Origin: Spirosoma fluviale
GTDB taxonomy: Bacteria; Bacteroidota; Bacteroidia; Cytophagales; Flexibacteraceae
Direction of reading: 5' to 3'
DNA length: 64,000 nt
Assembly (NCBI GenBank): GCA_945883425.1
Contig: CAMCXM010000001.1
Location: 1-64,000 of the forward strand
This document shows positions 17,206 through 26,488 of this stretch, piece by piece. Made by a program: the position numbers and the translations under genes. Position 1 is the first letter of the stretch, and every line of letters starts with the position of its first letter. Under the pieces are notes generated by a model that worked only from the letters and a program-made list of their open reading frames with translations, did no database searches and was not told the origin of the DNA.

Positions 17206-17261
17206 ACAGGCATTTAGCCCCTGCCTGGCCGGATTTTCAACAAGTTTTGGATGGTTCCGCT

Positions 17262-17317
17262 GAATTCTGAATTCCTAATTCCTAATTCCTAATTTTTAAT
17301 TCTTAATTCTTAATTCC
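17262..17317. repeat. AATTC(C/T)T low-complexity run
   Basis: gaattctgaattcctaattcctaattcctaa and further units taattcttaattctt; approximate 7-bp periodicity running into the purD stop region. A shorter run of the same kind is at 29499-29541. Confidence 0.7.
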
Positions 17318-18596
17318 CCCAAACGTCTTTTCCCACATCCCTCCGATACTGCATTCCCCGGAAACGGACGGCCTCCACGAGCGCATAGGCCTGAGACAGC
17401 GCTTCTTCCGGACGGGCACCCATTCCGGTACAAGACGCTACCCGACCGCCGGATGTCACCAGGATTCCGTCCTTTTGAACGGCGCCGGCGAGGTAGATTT
17501 TTCCGTTGGCGGCTGATTCGGAGATTTCCATCGCATCGCCTTTGGCTGGCGTGTCTGGATAATGTTCGGCACACAATACGATGGTGGCCACCGCCATATT
17601 TTTTACCTGAATGGGATGCTGATCCAGGGTTTGGTCACGGACAGAAAGAAAGGCGGGAACCAGATCGCCTTCGATTCTATTGAGAATGGTCTGCGTTTCC
17701 GGATCGCCGAGGCGTGCATTGAATTCGATCACGAAGGGTTCATCGCCCACCTTCATCAATCCCACAAACAAAAAGCCTTTGTAGTGCAATCCTCTTTTCT
17801 GTAAGGTTTGAAACAAGGGTTTCAGCACCCGGTCTTCCACCTTTTGCCGGAACACATTGTCCACAAACGGAACCGGTGAAACGGAACCCATTCCACCCGT
17901 ATTCGGACCCTTGTCGCCATCAAAAATACGTTTATAGTCTTTCGCTTCGGGCAGCAACTGGTAGTGGATGCCATCGCACAGCGCAAACATCGACACCTCG
18001 ATTCCGTCGAGAAACTCTTCCACCAGCACCGACGAATTTTGGTCGCCAAATACACTGTCCTTCAACACCGAAGCCGAAAAATCAATCGCTTCCTGGTGCG
18101 AGGTGCACACGGCCACGCCTTTTCCGGCCGCCAGTCCATCGGCTTTGATCACCACCGGCAAGGCATGCTGCTGAATATAGTGTTCCAGTTCTTCCCAATC
18201 TGCAACAGTAAAAACCCTCGCTCCGGCTGTGGGAATGCCGGCTTCCTGCATGATCTGCTTGCTGAAATCCTTGCTTCCTTCCAGTGCTGCACAGGCCTGA
18301 TCGGGTCCGATCACGTGCACCGTCCGGAAAAACGGATCGGCATGGTGCTGCAGAAAATCCACAAATCCATCCACCAGTGGCTGTTCCGGACCCACCACCA
18401 CCAGCTCCAGATTTCGTTCGAGGATGTTGCTGGCCAGTGTTTCAAAGTCGGACAGAGAAATGGGCAGATTCTCAAATTCGCGTTCGGTGCCACCGTTGCC
18501 CGGAGCGACAAACAGCTTCGAGATCAGTGGACTTTCAGACAGTTTATGGGCCAGGGCATGTTCACGTGCGCCGGAACCCAGAATGAGTGCGTTCAA
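17310..18596 (-). CDS. purD: phosphoribosylamine-glycine ligase
   Basis: GAR synthetase, step 2 of de novo purine synthesis: ligates glycine to 5-phosphoribosylamine with ATP. 428 residues, the usual length. The N-terminus has LILGSGAREHALAHKL; the ATP-grasp domain shows VVIKADGLAAGKGV, and the metal-binding end reads FVIEFNARLGDPETQ. It begins 12 bp after guaB on the same strand, so a guaB-purD operon is likely. A large plus-strand ORF (17964-19934) is antisense to both genes and rejected. Confidence 0.96.
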   Translation of the reverse strand: MNALILGSGAREHALAHKLSESPLISKLFVAPGNGGTEREFENLPISLSDFETLASNILERNLELVVVGPEQPLVDGFVDFLQHHADPFFRTVHVIGPDQACAALEGSKDFSKQIMQEAGIPTAGARVFTVADWEELEHYIQQHALPVVIKADGLAAGKGVAVCTSHQEAIDFSASVLKDSVFGDQNSSVLVEEFLDGIEVSMFALCDGIHYQLLPEAKDYKRIFDGDKGPNTGGMGSVSPVPFVDNVFRQKVEDRVLKPLFQTLQKRGLHYKGFLFVGLMKVGDEPFVIEFNARLGDPETQTILNRIEGDLVPAFLSVRDQTLDQHPIQVKNMAVATIVLCAEHYPDTPAKGDAMEISESAANGKIYLAGAVQKDGILVTSGGRVASCTGMGARPEEALSQAYALVEAVRFRGMQYRRDVGKDVWGN

Positions 18597-18608
18597 AAGG
18601 AAGGGATC

Positions 18609-20084
18609 TTATCGGTGAGAACTGTAATTCGGCGCTTCCCGCATAATCACCACATCGTGCGGGTGACTTTCACGCACACCAGCCGAAGTGATTTTCACAA
18701 ACCGGGCTTTGAGCAGATCGGGAATGGTTGCGGTTCCGCAATAGCCCATCCCGGCTTTGAGTCCGCCCACCAGCTGAAAGATCACTTCGGATACCTTGCC
18801 CTTAAACGGAACGCGTCCCACAATGCCTTCGGGCACCAGCTTTTTGGCGTCTTCTTCGCCCGCCTGAAAATACCGGTCTTTGGAACCGGTCTCCATGGCT
18901 TCGAGGCTGCCCATTCCACGGTAGGTTTTGAATTTTCGTCCTTCGGCAATCACCATTTCACCCGGGGCCTCTTCGGTTCCGGCAAACATGGAGCCGATCA
19001 TCACCGACTGTGCACCGGCGGCCAGGGCCTTGGTGATGTCACCCGAAAACCGGATACCACCATCGGCAATAATGGGCACACCGTATTTCCGGGCCCCTTC
19101 GGCTGCTTCCATCACAGCGGAGAGCTGTGGCACGCCAATTCCGGCAATCACCCTTGTGGTGCAGATACTTCCCGGCCCGACACCGACTTTAATTCCATCG
19201 GCTCCGGCCTGGGCCAGGGCTTCGGCGGCTTCACGTGTCGCTATGTTTCCGGCCACCACCTGAAGGTCCGGCCAGATGTTCTTTATGAGACGGACGGCAT
19301 CGAGCACGCCTTTGGAATGTCCGTGAGCGGTATCTACCCCGATCACATCCACATTGGCTTTGTACAGCGCTTCGATTCGTTCCATGAAATCGTAGGTCAC
19401 GCCCACGGCAGCTCCCACCCGAAGTCGACCGAAGGCATCTTTGCAGGCATTGGGCCGGAACTTCCGTTTGATAATATCTTTAAAGGTAATGAGCCCCACC
19501 AGCCGGTTGTCTTTGTCCAGAATGGGGAGTTTTTCGATTTTGTATTCCTTGAGCACCTGCTCGGCCTCTTCCATCGAGATTCCTTCCCGGGCGGTGATGA
19601 GGTTTTCCCGGGTCATAGTGGCCGTAACCGATTTGGTGTAGTCTTTCTCAAAACGCATATCCCGGTTGGTGATGATGCCTTTGAGAATCTGGTTTCCGTC
19701 GACCACCGGCACACCGCCGATGCCCAGATCTACCATGATTTTGTTCACATCACCCAGATTCGCACTTTCGGAAACGGTGATCGGGTCGATGATCATGCCA
19801 CTTTCGGAACGCTTCACTTTGCGCACCTGCTCGGCCTGCTGCTCGATGGTCATGTTTTTGTGGATGAACCCGATGCCGCCTTCCTGCGCAATGGCGATGG
19901 CCAGTTCATATTCCGTCACCGTATCCATGGCTGAGGCAACCAATGGAATGTTGAGGATGATGGACTTCGTAAGTAGTGTTTGCGTGCTGGTTTCTTTCGG
20001 AAGGACCTCAGAATATCCCGGAAGAAGAAGGACATCGTCGTAGGTAAGAGCTTCAAAAGCGAAGCGGTCCTGGAGAGTGCTCAT
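18609..20084 (-). CDS. guaB: inosine-5'-monophosphate dehydrogenase
   Basis: Oxidises IMP to XMP with NAD+, the committed step to GMP. 491 residues from ATG 20084 ([20 protein letters not shown]); the track start is a TTG two codons upstream. Two CBS domains occupy about residues 95-215. The catalytic loop [12 protein letters not shown] has the active cysteine, and the mobile flap follows RGMGSLEAM. The phosphate site ([12 protein letters not shown]) is intact. It is upstream of purD, which it probably drives in one transcript. Confidence 0.97.
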   Translation of the reverse strand: MSTLQDRFAFEALTYDDVLLLPGYSEVLPKETSTQTLLTKSIILNIPLVASAMDTVTEYELAIAIAQEGGIGFIHKNMTIEQQAEQVRKVKRSESGMIIDPITVSESANLGDVNKIMVDLGIGGVPVVDGNQILKGIITNRDMRFEKDYTKSVTATMTRENLITAREGISMEEAEQVLKEYKIEKLPILDKDNRLVGLITFKDIIKRKFRPNACKDAFGRLRVGAAVGVTYDFMERIEALYKANVDVIGVDTAHGHSKGVLDAVRLIKNIWPDLQVVAGNIATREAAEALAQAGADGIKVGVGPGSICTTRVIAGIGVPQLSAVMEAAEGARKYGVPIIADGGIRFSGDITKALAAGAQSVMIGSMFAGTEEAPGEMVIAEGRKFKTYRGMGSLEAMETGSKDRYFQAGEEDAKKLVPEGIVGRVPFKGKVSEVIFQLVGGLKAGMGYCGTATIPDLLKARFVKITSAGVRESHPHDVVIMREAPNYSSHR

Positions 20085-20324
20085 GTGCAAATGACGGAAC
20101 GTTATTTGCCGGGCAATATTACGGCAATTCTCCGGAACGGGAGGGGGAAAGTTTCGGGGTGTGGGTTACGGAAATGTTATTTATGCATCTTCAGAGACAG
20201 TTCAATAAACTGAGTCAAAGAAATAAATTGGCACCGTGAAAAAAGGGACATTTGTTTTTAGGAAATATTCATCAAATTGCTACCTGAACCGACAAGCCGA
20301 ATCCGGCTACTTTTTATCAAGACC

Positions 20325-20507
20325 ATGATTACAAAAGAAAAGTTGATCGAAACGATTCAACATTTACCAACCAATTTTTCTATGGAAGAAGTGTATGAGA
20401 GTCTTCTGCTTCTGGAGAAAATAGAAAAAGGGCTCCAGGATAGTGCCGAGGGTAAAGTGATTGCAGAGATCGAATTGGACTCACATTTACCGGCATGGTT
20501 GGTATAA
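20325..20507 (+). CDS. antitoxin of intact type II TA module
   Basis: A 60-residue antitoxin-like protein from ATG 20325 (MITKEKLIETIQHLPTNFSM...); the track start adds a 16-residue leader without family support. The same length and layout as the antitoxin at 3970-4152, ending LPAWLV against LAKWLK. It overlaps the toxin start by 13 nt. A near-match to the -7 motif (TACTTTTT) lies just upstream. Antitoxins of this class usually bind and neutralise the toxin through their C-terminal half. Confidence 0.78.
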   Translation: MITKEKLIETIQHLPTNFSMEEVYESLLLLEKIEKGLQDSAEGKVIAEIELDSHLPAWLV

Positions 20508-20800
20508 ATTGGACGGAGAACGCAAAGAATGACCTGATATCAATCGCTGAGTTCATTGCAAAAGACTCAATAAAATTTGCCCGCATCACGGTCAGAGAAA
20601 TCAGACTGGCTACCCATAATTTAAAAAACCTGCCAAACCTGGGCAGGATTGTTCCGGAGGTAAACGATCAACGCATCAGGGAGATAATCCATAAAAATTA
20701 CCGGATCATTTATTGGGTCAAAAATGCGGAAACGATTGAGATTCTGACCGTTCACCATTCCGCTAAAATCCTATTCACCGAAACCTTTCGCAAATTCTGA
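20495..20800 (+). CDS. ParE/RelE-superfamily toxin
   Basis: A 101-residue toxin beginning MVGINWTENAKNDLISIAEF. Family marks are LPNLGRIVPE, IREIIHKNYRIIYWV and IEILTVHHSAKIL, the order typical of ParE/RelE folds. Target (gyrase or ribosome-bound mRNA) cannot be decided by eye; the IHKNYRIIY and HHSAK style is closer to ParE-like members. Intact and translationally coupled to its antitoxin, unlike its relative at 3698-3982. Confidence 0.85.
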   Translation: MVGINWTENAKNDLISIAEFIAKDSIKFARITVREIRLATHNLKNLPNLGRIVPEVNDQRIREIIHKNYRIIYWVKNAETIEILTVHHSAKILFTETFRKF

Positions 20801-21393
20801 AAAAGGTGGAGAAAGCAATAACAGGAACAGAATCACCCTTGTTCGTTGTGTTCCGAAGGGTCACTACGAACTTATTGTAAAAAGTAGGGACTCCATGCCT
20901 TCGGCTTAGCATGCCGTCCCGGTAGGCCCAGAGCAAAGTCGAAAGTCGATTACAACTTCCAAATAATGGAAATGTTGATCAATTCGTTCTGGTTATCCCT
21001 GTACTCGCTAGCCAATCAAAGAAATTGTAAACAAAGGCAAATCCGGTTTTGATGCAACATTCTATTCAACTTGTAACAGTGTATTCCTCTACCGGGACGG
21101 AGTCCCATGCCGATGGCTTGGTTTACAACCTACAGTTTATTCTCAGTTCGTAGTCTCGCTTTGCTAAGACTCCTAATAAGATACACAAGATATTCAGGAA
21201 CAACCTCCTTACCTTGATACGATTCGTTAAATCTTCAACTAAAAAAAAGCTTCAGGTCCCGTCTCACCGGTTTCATCAAAATCGGGAATCCCTCATCTCC
21301 ATATCTTCTCAATAGCCAGTTTCACTTTCCCTCCCGATTTCTCACTAGTCCTTCTATTTTTGCCACCCTTACCATCTGAACAACATTTCATTT
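20801..21393. other. intergenic with long-range inverted repeat
   Basis: About 590 bp without a gene. ccgtcccggtag (20914-20925) and ctaccgggacgg (21089-21100) are exact 12-bp inverses; related ggactccatgcc and ggagtcccatgcc strings lie next to them, so the arms extend imperfectly around ~165 bp. The right end carries the promoter of the M42 peptidase. Confidence 0.5.
21355..21362 (+). promoter_or_regulatory. -7 promoter motif of M42 peptidase gene
   Basis: TATTTTTG, full TAnnTTTG match, 31 bp ahead of the ATG; identical in sequence and almost in spacing to the helicase promoter at 14264. Confidence 0.55.
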
Positions 21394-22464
21394 ATGGATC
21401 AGCAGGCCCGCGATTTTCTCTACCAGTACATCAATAATTTTTCTCCCACCGGCTTCGAAGAAAGTGGTCAGCGCATCTGGCTCGACTACATGAAGCCGTA
21501 TATCGACACCTACATTTCGGATACCTACGGAACCGTCGTTGGTGTGATCAATCCCGATGCGCCCTACAAAGTGGTGATCGAGGCACACGCCGATGAGATC
21601 TCCTGGTTTGTAAACTACATTTCAGAGGACGGCTACATTTACGTCCGCCGCAATGGTGGCTCCGATGCCCTCATTGCCCCATCGAAACGGGTGAATCTGT
21701 TTGGCGACAAGGGCATTGTGAAAGGTGTGTTCGGCTGGCCGGCCATCCACGTCCGCGAACTCGAAAAAGACGAAGCGCCAAAACTGAAAAACATCTTCAT
21801 CGACATCGGAGCCTCCAGCAAAAAGGAAGTCCTCGAAATGGGCGTCCATGTGGGTACTGTCGCCACGTTTGACGATGAAGCCTTCGACCTCAATACCAAA
21901 TACCTCGTGGGCCGTGCGCTCGATAACCGCATCGGAGGGTTCATGATCGCCCAGGTGGCCCGTCGCCTGAAAGAGGCCGGAACCAAATTGCCCTTCGGAT
22001 TGTATGTGGTAAACGCGGTTCAGGAAGAAATCGGGTTGCGGGGAGCCGAAATGATGGCCCGCCGCCTGCAACCGGATGTGGCCATCATCACCGATGTGTG
22101 CCACGACACGCAGTCACCGATGTACAAAAAAGTGGAACAGGGCGACCAGCGATTGGGTGAAGGTCCGGTGCTGACCTACGGACCGGCTGTGCAGAACAAT
22201 CTCCTCAATTTCATCATCGATGTGGCCACGAAAAACGAAATCAAATTCCAGCGGGCTTCGGCCAGTCGTGCGACCGGAACCGATACCGATGCCTTCGCCT
22301 ATTCCGGTGTGGGATCGGCTTCGGCACTCATTTCGCTGCCGCTGAAATACATGCACACCACGGTGGAAACCATCAGCTATTCCGACATCGAATCGGTGAT
22401 TCAGCTGATCCACCAATCGGTACTGGCTTTAGAAAACGGACAGGACTTCCGGTATATCAAGTAG
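21394..22464 (+). CDS. M42 family metallopeptidase
   Basis: A 356-residue M42 (tetrahedral aminopeptidase/glutamyl aminopeptidase) enzyme, a cytosolic exopeptidase forming large shells in characterised members. Dinuclear metal-site residues are visible: IEAHADEIS (His, Asp), VGRALDNRIGG (bridging Asp), VQEEIGLRG (catalytic Glu and ligand Glu), AIITDVCHDT (Asp) and PLKYMHTTVE (last His). All are intact. It is a single-gene unit with its own promoter and a strong terminator. Confidence 0.94.
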   Translation: MDQQARDFLYQYINNFSPTGFEESGQRIWLDYMKPYIDTYISDTYGTVVGVINPDAPYKVVIEAHADEISWFVNYISEDGYIYVRRNGGSDALIAPSKRVNLFGDKGIVKGVFGWPAIHVRELEKDEAPKLKNIFIDIGASSKKEVLEMGVHVGTVATFDDEAFDLNTKYLVGRALDNRIGGFMIAQVARRLKEAGTKLPFGLYVVNAVQEEIGLRGAEMMARRLQPDVAIITDVCHDTQSPMYKKVEQGDQRLGEGPVLTYGPAVQNNLLNFIIDVATKNEIKFQRASASRATGTDTDAFAYSGVGSASALISLPLKYMHTTVETISYSDIESVIQLIHQSVLALENGQDFRYIK

Positions 22465-22502
22465 TTCGGCCTTACAAGTCACGTAGAAATTTAACAACAC
22501 AG

Positions 22503-22537
22503 AAAAAACGGATGGCATGTACACCATCCGTTTTTTT
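22503..22537 (+). terminator. rho-independent terminator after M42 peptidase
   Basis: aaaaaaCGGATGG-catgtaca-CCATCCGttttttt: 7-bp perfect stem with flanking A and T runs, so it could work in both directions. Confidence 0.85.
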
Positions 22538-22671
22538 ATGCCCAAACCCGGATTCGTGATACGAATCAGATGCGTGCGAAACAGGATAAATTGTTTAGAT
22601 GAATATAAAACATAGCGGTAAGCGGGTGGACGGTTTTTTTAGGAAGGCTTTTTTTCTTTCTTGCAACAGAA

Positions 22672-23193
22672 ATGAATCACTGGCAATTCTCACAGGCGCT
22701 GAACTGGCATGGCAAAGGTTTTACCCTTCACTGGAATTTTCCGGATGCCTGGCTGGTGCTGGTTCATTACCACAACGGTGAACAAAAAGCCTGGTACCGC
22801 AGTACAGAAAGAGGATACCGGTTTCGGCGCTGGTTCCTGAAAAAAGGAAAAGATCAGTTTCAAAACCTGGCCCATTTCAGTCGGCGGGAACTATTTCTTT
22901 TCGTTTTCAAAGGCTTTTCTCCTTTTCCGGAAAAGATCCGCATTCCCATGGATGTCCGCATTCTCCGCGTTCAGGAACCGGAGGCGGTGATGTACAGACC
23001 ATGGGCAAAGCCTCTTGCAAAGCCGGCGCACATAAAATTGCCGGAATTCAACAAGTCGCTTCCTTCTTCCATCAGCACCCTTCCGGAATTGCGCCTTCGG
23101 GAATCCGGCATTCAACTAAAACCCGGAATATCAGATTTGCTGGCATCCGGTTTTCAATCGTACCAAGAACAACAAAAGAATTTCCAAACCTAA
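22672..23193 (+). CDS. unknown protein, first gene of DUF4407-OmpA operon
   Basis: A 173-residue soluble protein, ATG start. The first ~100 residues look like a compact beta-rich domain (FTLHWNFPDAWLVLVHYHNG, then DVRILRVQEPEAV); the last ~60 are polar and proline-rich, probably disordered. No family recognised. Its stop lies 3 bp before the DUF4407 start, so it belongs to the six-gene operon ending at 28467. With no signal or membrane helix it is the only purely cytosolic member and might be the sensor or regulatory part; this is inference. Confidence 0.65.
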   Translation: MNHWQFSQALNWHGKGFTLHWNFPDAWLVLVHYHNGEQKAWYRSTERGYRFRRWFLKKGKDQFQNLAHFSRRELFLFVFKGFSPFPEKIRIPMDVRILRVQEPEAVMYRPWAKPLAKPAHIKLPEFNKSLPSSISTLPELRLRESGIQLKPGISDLLASGFQSYQEQQKNFQT

Positions 23194-23196
23194 GAT

Positions 23197-24435
23197 ATGG
23201 CAACAATTCAAAAACCCGCAGCATCGGTTCATTTTTTTACCCGCTTTCTCTGGTGGTGTGCCGGTGCAGATCAGCGATTCTTATTGCTTTCTCCACATCA
23301 GGACCGGGTAAAATATGCCGGCATTGGCGGTATTGTTTTCAGTACCGGATTACTCGCAGCCTTCGCCGGCGGTTTTGCTTTTAGTACCGCTTTCGGACCC
23401 AAAACCATGGCAGGCGATGATGTGCATACCACAGCCTGGCAGCTGGTTTCCATCGCCTTCGGCATTTGTTGGGGCCTGCTCATTTTCAACCTCGATCGCT
23501 TCATCGTTTCTTCTACCGGTAAAGGCGACGGAACCGACAACATTACCCTGAAAGAATTCGGACAGTCCATTCCCAGGCTCCTCATTGCCTTAATTCTGGG
23601 ACTTACCATTTCCAAGCCACTGGAATTGAAAATCATTGAAACGGAAATCAATGTAGAACTGAGGAAAAAGCAGCAGGAAAAGCTGGACCTTTTCAATAAA
23701 AACACATACGCCAAGTTCAAGGACCAGATTGCCCTGGTTGATGCAGACATCAAAAAACTGGAAACCGACCGGGAAAAACTGAACGAAGAACTGATCAATT
23801 CTGAGCAGGAATTCCGAAACCAGATGGAAGGCCGGGGAGGAACCGGTGCAGGATACGGACCATTGGCCAAAAAGCTCGAATCCAAGGCACTGGAAAAGAA
23901 AAAGAACCTGGCCGATTTCGATGCGCAGCACCAGACAGAACTTACCGGGCTCAAATCGAGCCGGGAAAAGAAGCTGAAAGAACAGGAAAACGAACTCAAC
24001 GTGGTGAACAAAAGGCAGGCGGAAAATCTGGATGGCCTTCTGGAGCGCATCAGCATTGCACATGATATTGGTTTCTGGCTGGGCATTGCCCTCACGTTCA
24101 TTTTCCTTTCCATCGAAATGGGACCCATCTTTTTCAAGATGATGATGAATAAGGGACCCTACGATTACATGGTGGAGAACTACAACTATCGCATGTATGT
24201 ACAAAACGGCATTGTGAAAGAGGAATATATATTTGAAGGCCGCGACGGCATGAAGCTGATGGAAAAAGTAAACTTCCTCGAAGTAGAAAACGACAGGAAG
24301 GAGAAAATTGAGCAGCTCAAAGCCCAGGAGGTGCTGAGCAAACAAATCATCGGTGCCTGGTCTGGAATCAAGCAAAAGGAGATTGATTCCAATCCGGAAA
24401 ACTATTTCGAAGAAGGCAGCAGCGGCAAATCTTAA
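23197..24435 (+). CDS. DUF4407 family membrane protein
   Basis: A 412-residue protein with the DUF4407 layout. The N-terminal signature WWCAGADQRFLLLSPHQDRVKYAGIGG is followed by two helices (about residues 40-62 and 82-100), LIFNLDRFIV, a third helix (about 127-143), a long charged coiled coil (about 150-285, rich in K/E/Q) and a fourth helix (about 295-313) with FLSIEMGPIFFKMM, then a charged tail. In this family the coiled coil probably projects from the membrane. No biochemical function is established. It is second in the operon, 7 bp from the next gene. Confidence 0.88.
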   Translation: MATIQKPAASVHFFTRFLWWCAGADQRFLLLSPHQDRVKYAGIGGIVFSTGLLAAFAGGFAFSTAFGPKTMAGDDVHTTAWQLVSIAFGICWGLLIFNLDRFIVSSTGKGDGTDNITLKEFGQSIPRLLIALILGLTISKPLELKIIETEINVELRKKQQEKLDLFNKNTYAKFKDQIALVDADIKKLETDREKLNEELINSEQEFRNQMEGRGGTGAGYGPLAKKLESKALEKKKNLADFDAQHQTELTGLKSSREKKLKEQENELNVVNKRQAENLDGLLERISIAHDIGFWLGIALTFIFLSIEMGPIFFKMMMNKGPYDYMVENYNYRMYVQNGIVKEEYIFEGRDGMKLMEKVNFLEVENDRKEKIEQLKAQEVLSKQIIGAWSGIKQKEIDSNPENYFEEGSSGKS

Positions 24436-24441
24436 TCATTC

Positions 24442-25287
24442 ATGCTGCAAACACTTTTGGGTTTCGATTCGGATATTCTGGCCAAAACCAGTCTGAAAGA
24501 GCAAGCGGGATACCGGCTGGCTGGTTGGCTTTTTGCCCTGGTTTCTTTCACTATGGTGCTGGCCGATGCCTGGTTTGGTCACCTTTTTTACGCAGGCTGG
24601 GCCGGAATTCTGCTTTCTGGTCTTTTTCTGGGCTACATCCATTTTGCGGTTTACCGCCTGGCCATGATTACCCTCACTACAAGGCCGCTGAAGGAAAAAG
24701 AAATCGCCCCGGTTTCAGGCACTTTTGCCCGGGTAAAATCGTGGATCAAACCGGATGCCGCGTCTCTTTTCAGGTTGCTTTTTGTTGGTTTGATTGCCCT
24801 GGCGGTTTCTTTTCCGGGTGCATCTCTTGTTTACTACCGGCAGGCAGAACAAATCCAGACAGCGCAAAGAGAATTGCTGAGATCTGAAATGGACGGCGGA
24901 ATCGGGCAGAAACTGTATAACCCGGAGGCCAGGTTTCCATTTCTGGTATTCAAAACACTCTGGCAAAGTCCGGGCTACCGACTTCTGACGCTCTGTTGGG
25001 TGGTCTGGATTTTCACGCCTCTTTTTATCCTCTCACGCCTTCGGCATGGATTGGATATGCAATACAGTCGACAGGTAGCATTGCTCCATCGCGAAATGGC
25101 AGAACGGGATTTTTACAGCAATCTTCTGGAAGCACAGCAGGAAATGGATGACCGCTTTCAGGGAAAAGTAATTCTGAAAGATCTGATCCGCTACAATGAC
25201 CCTCCTTTCAATACAGAATTCAGAAACCGGAAAAACAGGCAGTTCGGTGATCACCGTGATTTTGCGGCCCATTTAAATTCGCTTTAA
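24442..25287 (+). CDS. four-helix membrane protein, DUF4407-like topology
   Basis: A 281-residue membrane protein. Hydrophobic segments lie at about residues 27-46, 52-72, 110-130 and 178-200, with a charged stretch between helices 3 and 4 (YYRQAEQIQTAQREL) and a long polar C-terminus (SRQVALLHREMAERDFYSNL). Order and spacing of helices echo the preceding DUF4407 protein, but the central coil is much shorter, so the two may be distant paralogues forming a heteromer. Family not recognised. 4 bp separate it from the next gene. Confidence 0.75.
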   Translation: MLQTLLGFDSDILAKTSLKEQAGYRLAGWLFALVSFTMVLADAWFGHLFYAGWAGILLSGLFLGYIHFAVYRLAMITLTTRPLKEKEIAPVSGTFARVKSWIKPDAASLFRLLFVGLIALAVSFPGASLVYYRQAEQIQTAQRELLRSEMDGGIGQKLYNPEARFPFLVFKTLWQSPGYRLLTLCWVVWIFTPLFILSRLRHGLDMQYSRQVALLHREMAERDFYSNLLEAQQEMDDRFQGKVILKDLIRYNDPPFNTEFRNRKNRQFGDHRDFAAHLNSL

Positions 25288-25291
25288 AGAG

Positions 25292-26488
25292 ATGAACGAA
25301 GTGCGGTTCCGGTATTTCAAAGGCAGGCTTACTTCCCAGTTTCTGGTCGAAAATGTGAAGGATGGCAAGGGGCACCGTTTCGGAAATCTAACACTTCAGC
25401 CAAGGCATTATCTGGCCGGATTTATTGAGGTCGGGGAAGAGGAATATTCAACTGCACTGGCGTCCCGACTTTCGGAAGATTCCCTTTCCTGGCAGCGGCG
25501 GTTTCTGCTTGCCGATGAAAAAAGTGCCGATTCTCCGCTTCAGATTCATCCCCACATTTTGCAGAAAGGTGAAACGGTGGTGGAATTTGAAGCCCCGGGA
25601 CAGGTCCCATTCGCGGAGCTGGTCAATGAAATTTATGCTGAATTCCCGGAGGCAAGTCCGGATACCGGCTACCAGGGTTGGGAATTCATCGCAGGAAAAG
25701 ACGGAAAATACCATGGCAGGATCAGCGGCCATGCGTATTGCCGGGTATTGGAACTGGGTCCGGAAGAAAAACAACAAAAACTTCAGGCCCTTTCAAGAAA
25801 GGAAAATTTCTTTACCGGAAATGGAAACAAGGGCTGCCTTCCCACGCTGATTCCGTCTGCCGGAGGGCTGAATCCGATTTCCCTATTCACAGGTGGGGGT
25901 TGTCTGAACGGAGGTTGTTCGCAGATGGGTTGCGGACTCCTTTCCTTACTGGCCTTGCTGGCTGGAATTTTGTCTCTGTTTCGTTCCTGCACAAAAGACG
26001 CAGTACAAAACAGCTCTCCAAGGGTGGTGCACGATACCGTTTATATTAAAGATGGGATGCAGGTGAAAGAATTCGTTGATTCCACCCTCGTAAATAAAAC
26101 CGACGCCATCCTGCTCCCCAATGTACAGTTTTACAGCAACTCAGCCCGACTTCTCCCCTATTCCATCCGGCCCATTCAGGAGCTGGCGGCTTACCTCGAT
26201 TCACATCCGCAACTGAATGCCGTAATCAAAGGCTACACCGATGATGTTGGAGAGGAAGAAGCGAACCTTCAATTGTCGCAGGCACGAGCGGAGGCAGTGC
26301 GAGCTGTACTGATTTCCCTTGGCATCAGTCCAGACAGAGTGAAAGCCATTGGTTACGGAGAATCAATGCCGAAGGTACGTGGTCAGTCGGTGGAAGCCCG
26401 GGCACTCAACCGTAGGGTAGAAGTGGAATTATTCAATACCGAAACGGCGGAAACCCGGCTAACGGAAAAACAAAAGGCAAAACCATGA
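25292..26488 (+). CDS. single-TM protein with C-terminal OmpA domain
   Basis: 398 residues in three parts: an N-terminal soluble domain without signal peptide (about 1-165, starting RFRYFKGRLTSQFLV), a Gly/Cys-rich stretch plus one membrane helix (GGGCLNGGCSQMGCGLLSLL, to about residue 230), and a periplasmic OmpA-like peptidoglycan-binding domain (about 275-385) with NVQFYSNSARLLP, GYTDDVG and ALNRRVEVEL. The final TGA overlaps the next ATG (ATGA), so translation is coupled. It could tie an inner-membrane assembly to the cell wall. The N-terminal domain may be shared with the next protein (FRYFKG against FRHFTG). Confidence 0.85.
   Translation: MNEVRFRYFKGRLTSQFLVENVKDGKGHRFGNLTLQPRHYLAGFIEVGEEEYSTALASRLSEDSLSWQRRFLLADEKSADSPLQIHPHILQKGETVVEFEAPGQVPFAELVNEIYAEFPEASPDTGYQGWEFIAGKDGKYHGRISGHAYCRVLELGPEEKQQKLQALSRKENFFTGNGNKGCLPTLIPSAGGLNPISLFTGGGCLNGGCSQMGCGLLSLLALLAGILSLFRSCTKDAVQNSSPRVVHDTVYIKDGMQVKEFVDSTLVNKTDAILLPNVQFYSNSARLLPYSIRPIQELAAYLDSHPQLNAVIKGYTDDVGEEEANLQLSQARAEAVRAVLISLGISPDRVKAIGYGESMPKVRGQSVEARALNRRVEVELFNTETAETRLTEKQKAKP

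Larger units (their letters stand above)
16543..17309. other. repeat-rich intergenic region
   Basis: About 770 bp without a credible gene. The minus-strand 121-aa ORF at 16598-16963 spans two palindromes and has no protein-like pattern. The region holds two short hairpin palindromes, a GC-rich structured block and an AATTCCT low-complexity run, listed separately. Confidence 0.6.

Noticed and set aside
17964-19934. 656-aa plus-strand ORF
   Set aside because: Antisense to purD and guaB, both full-length with catalytic motifs; composition (His/Gly-rich, no domains) is typical of a shadow frame in GC-richer codons.
23298-24137. 279-aa minus-strand ORF opposite DUF4407
   Set aside because: Ser/Phe-rich mirror of a Lys/Glu-rich coiled coil; shadow.
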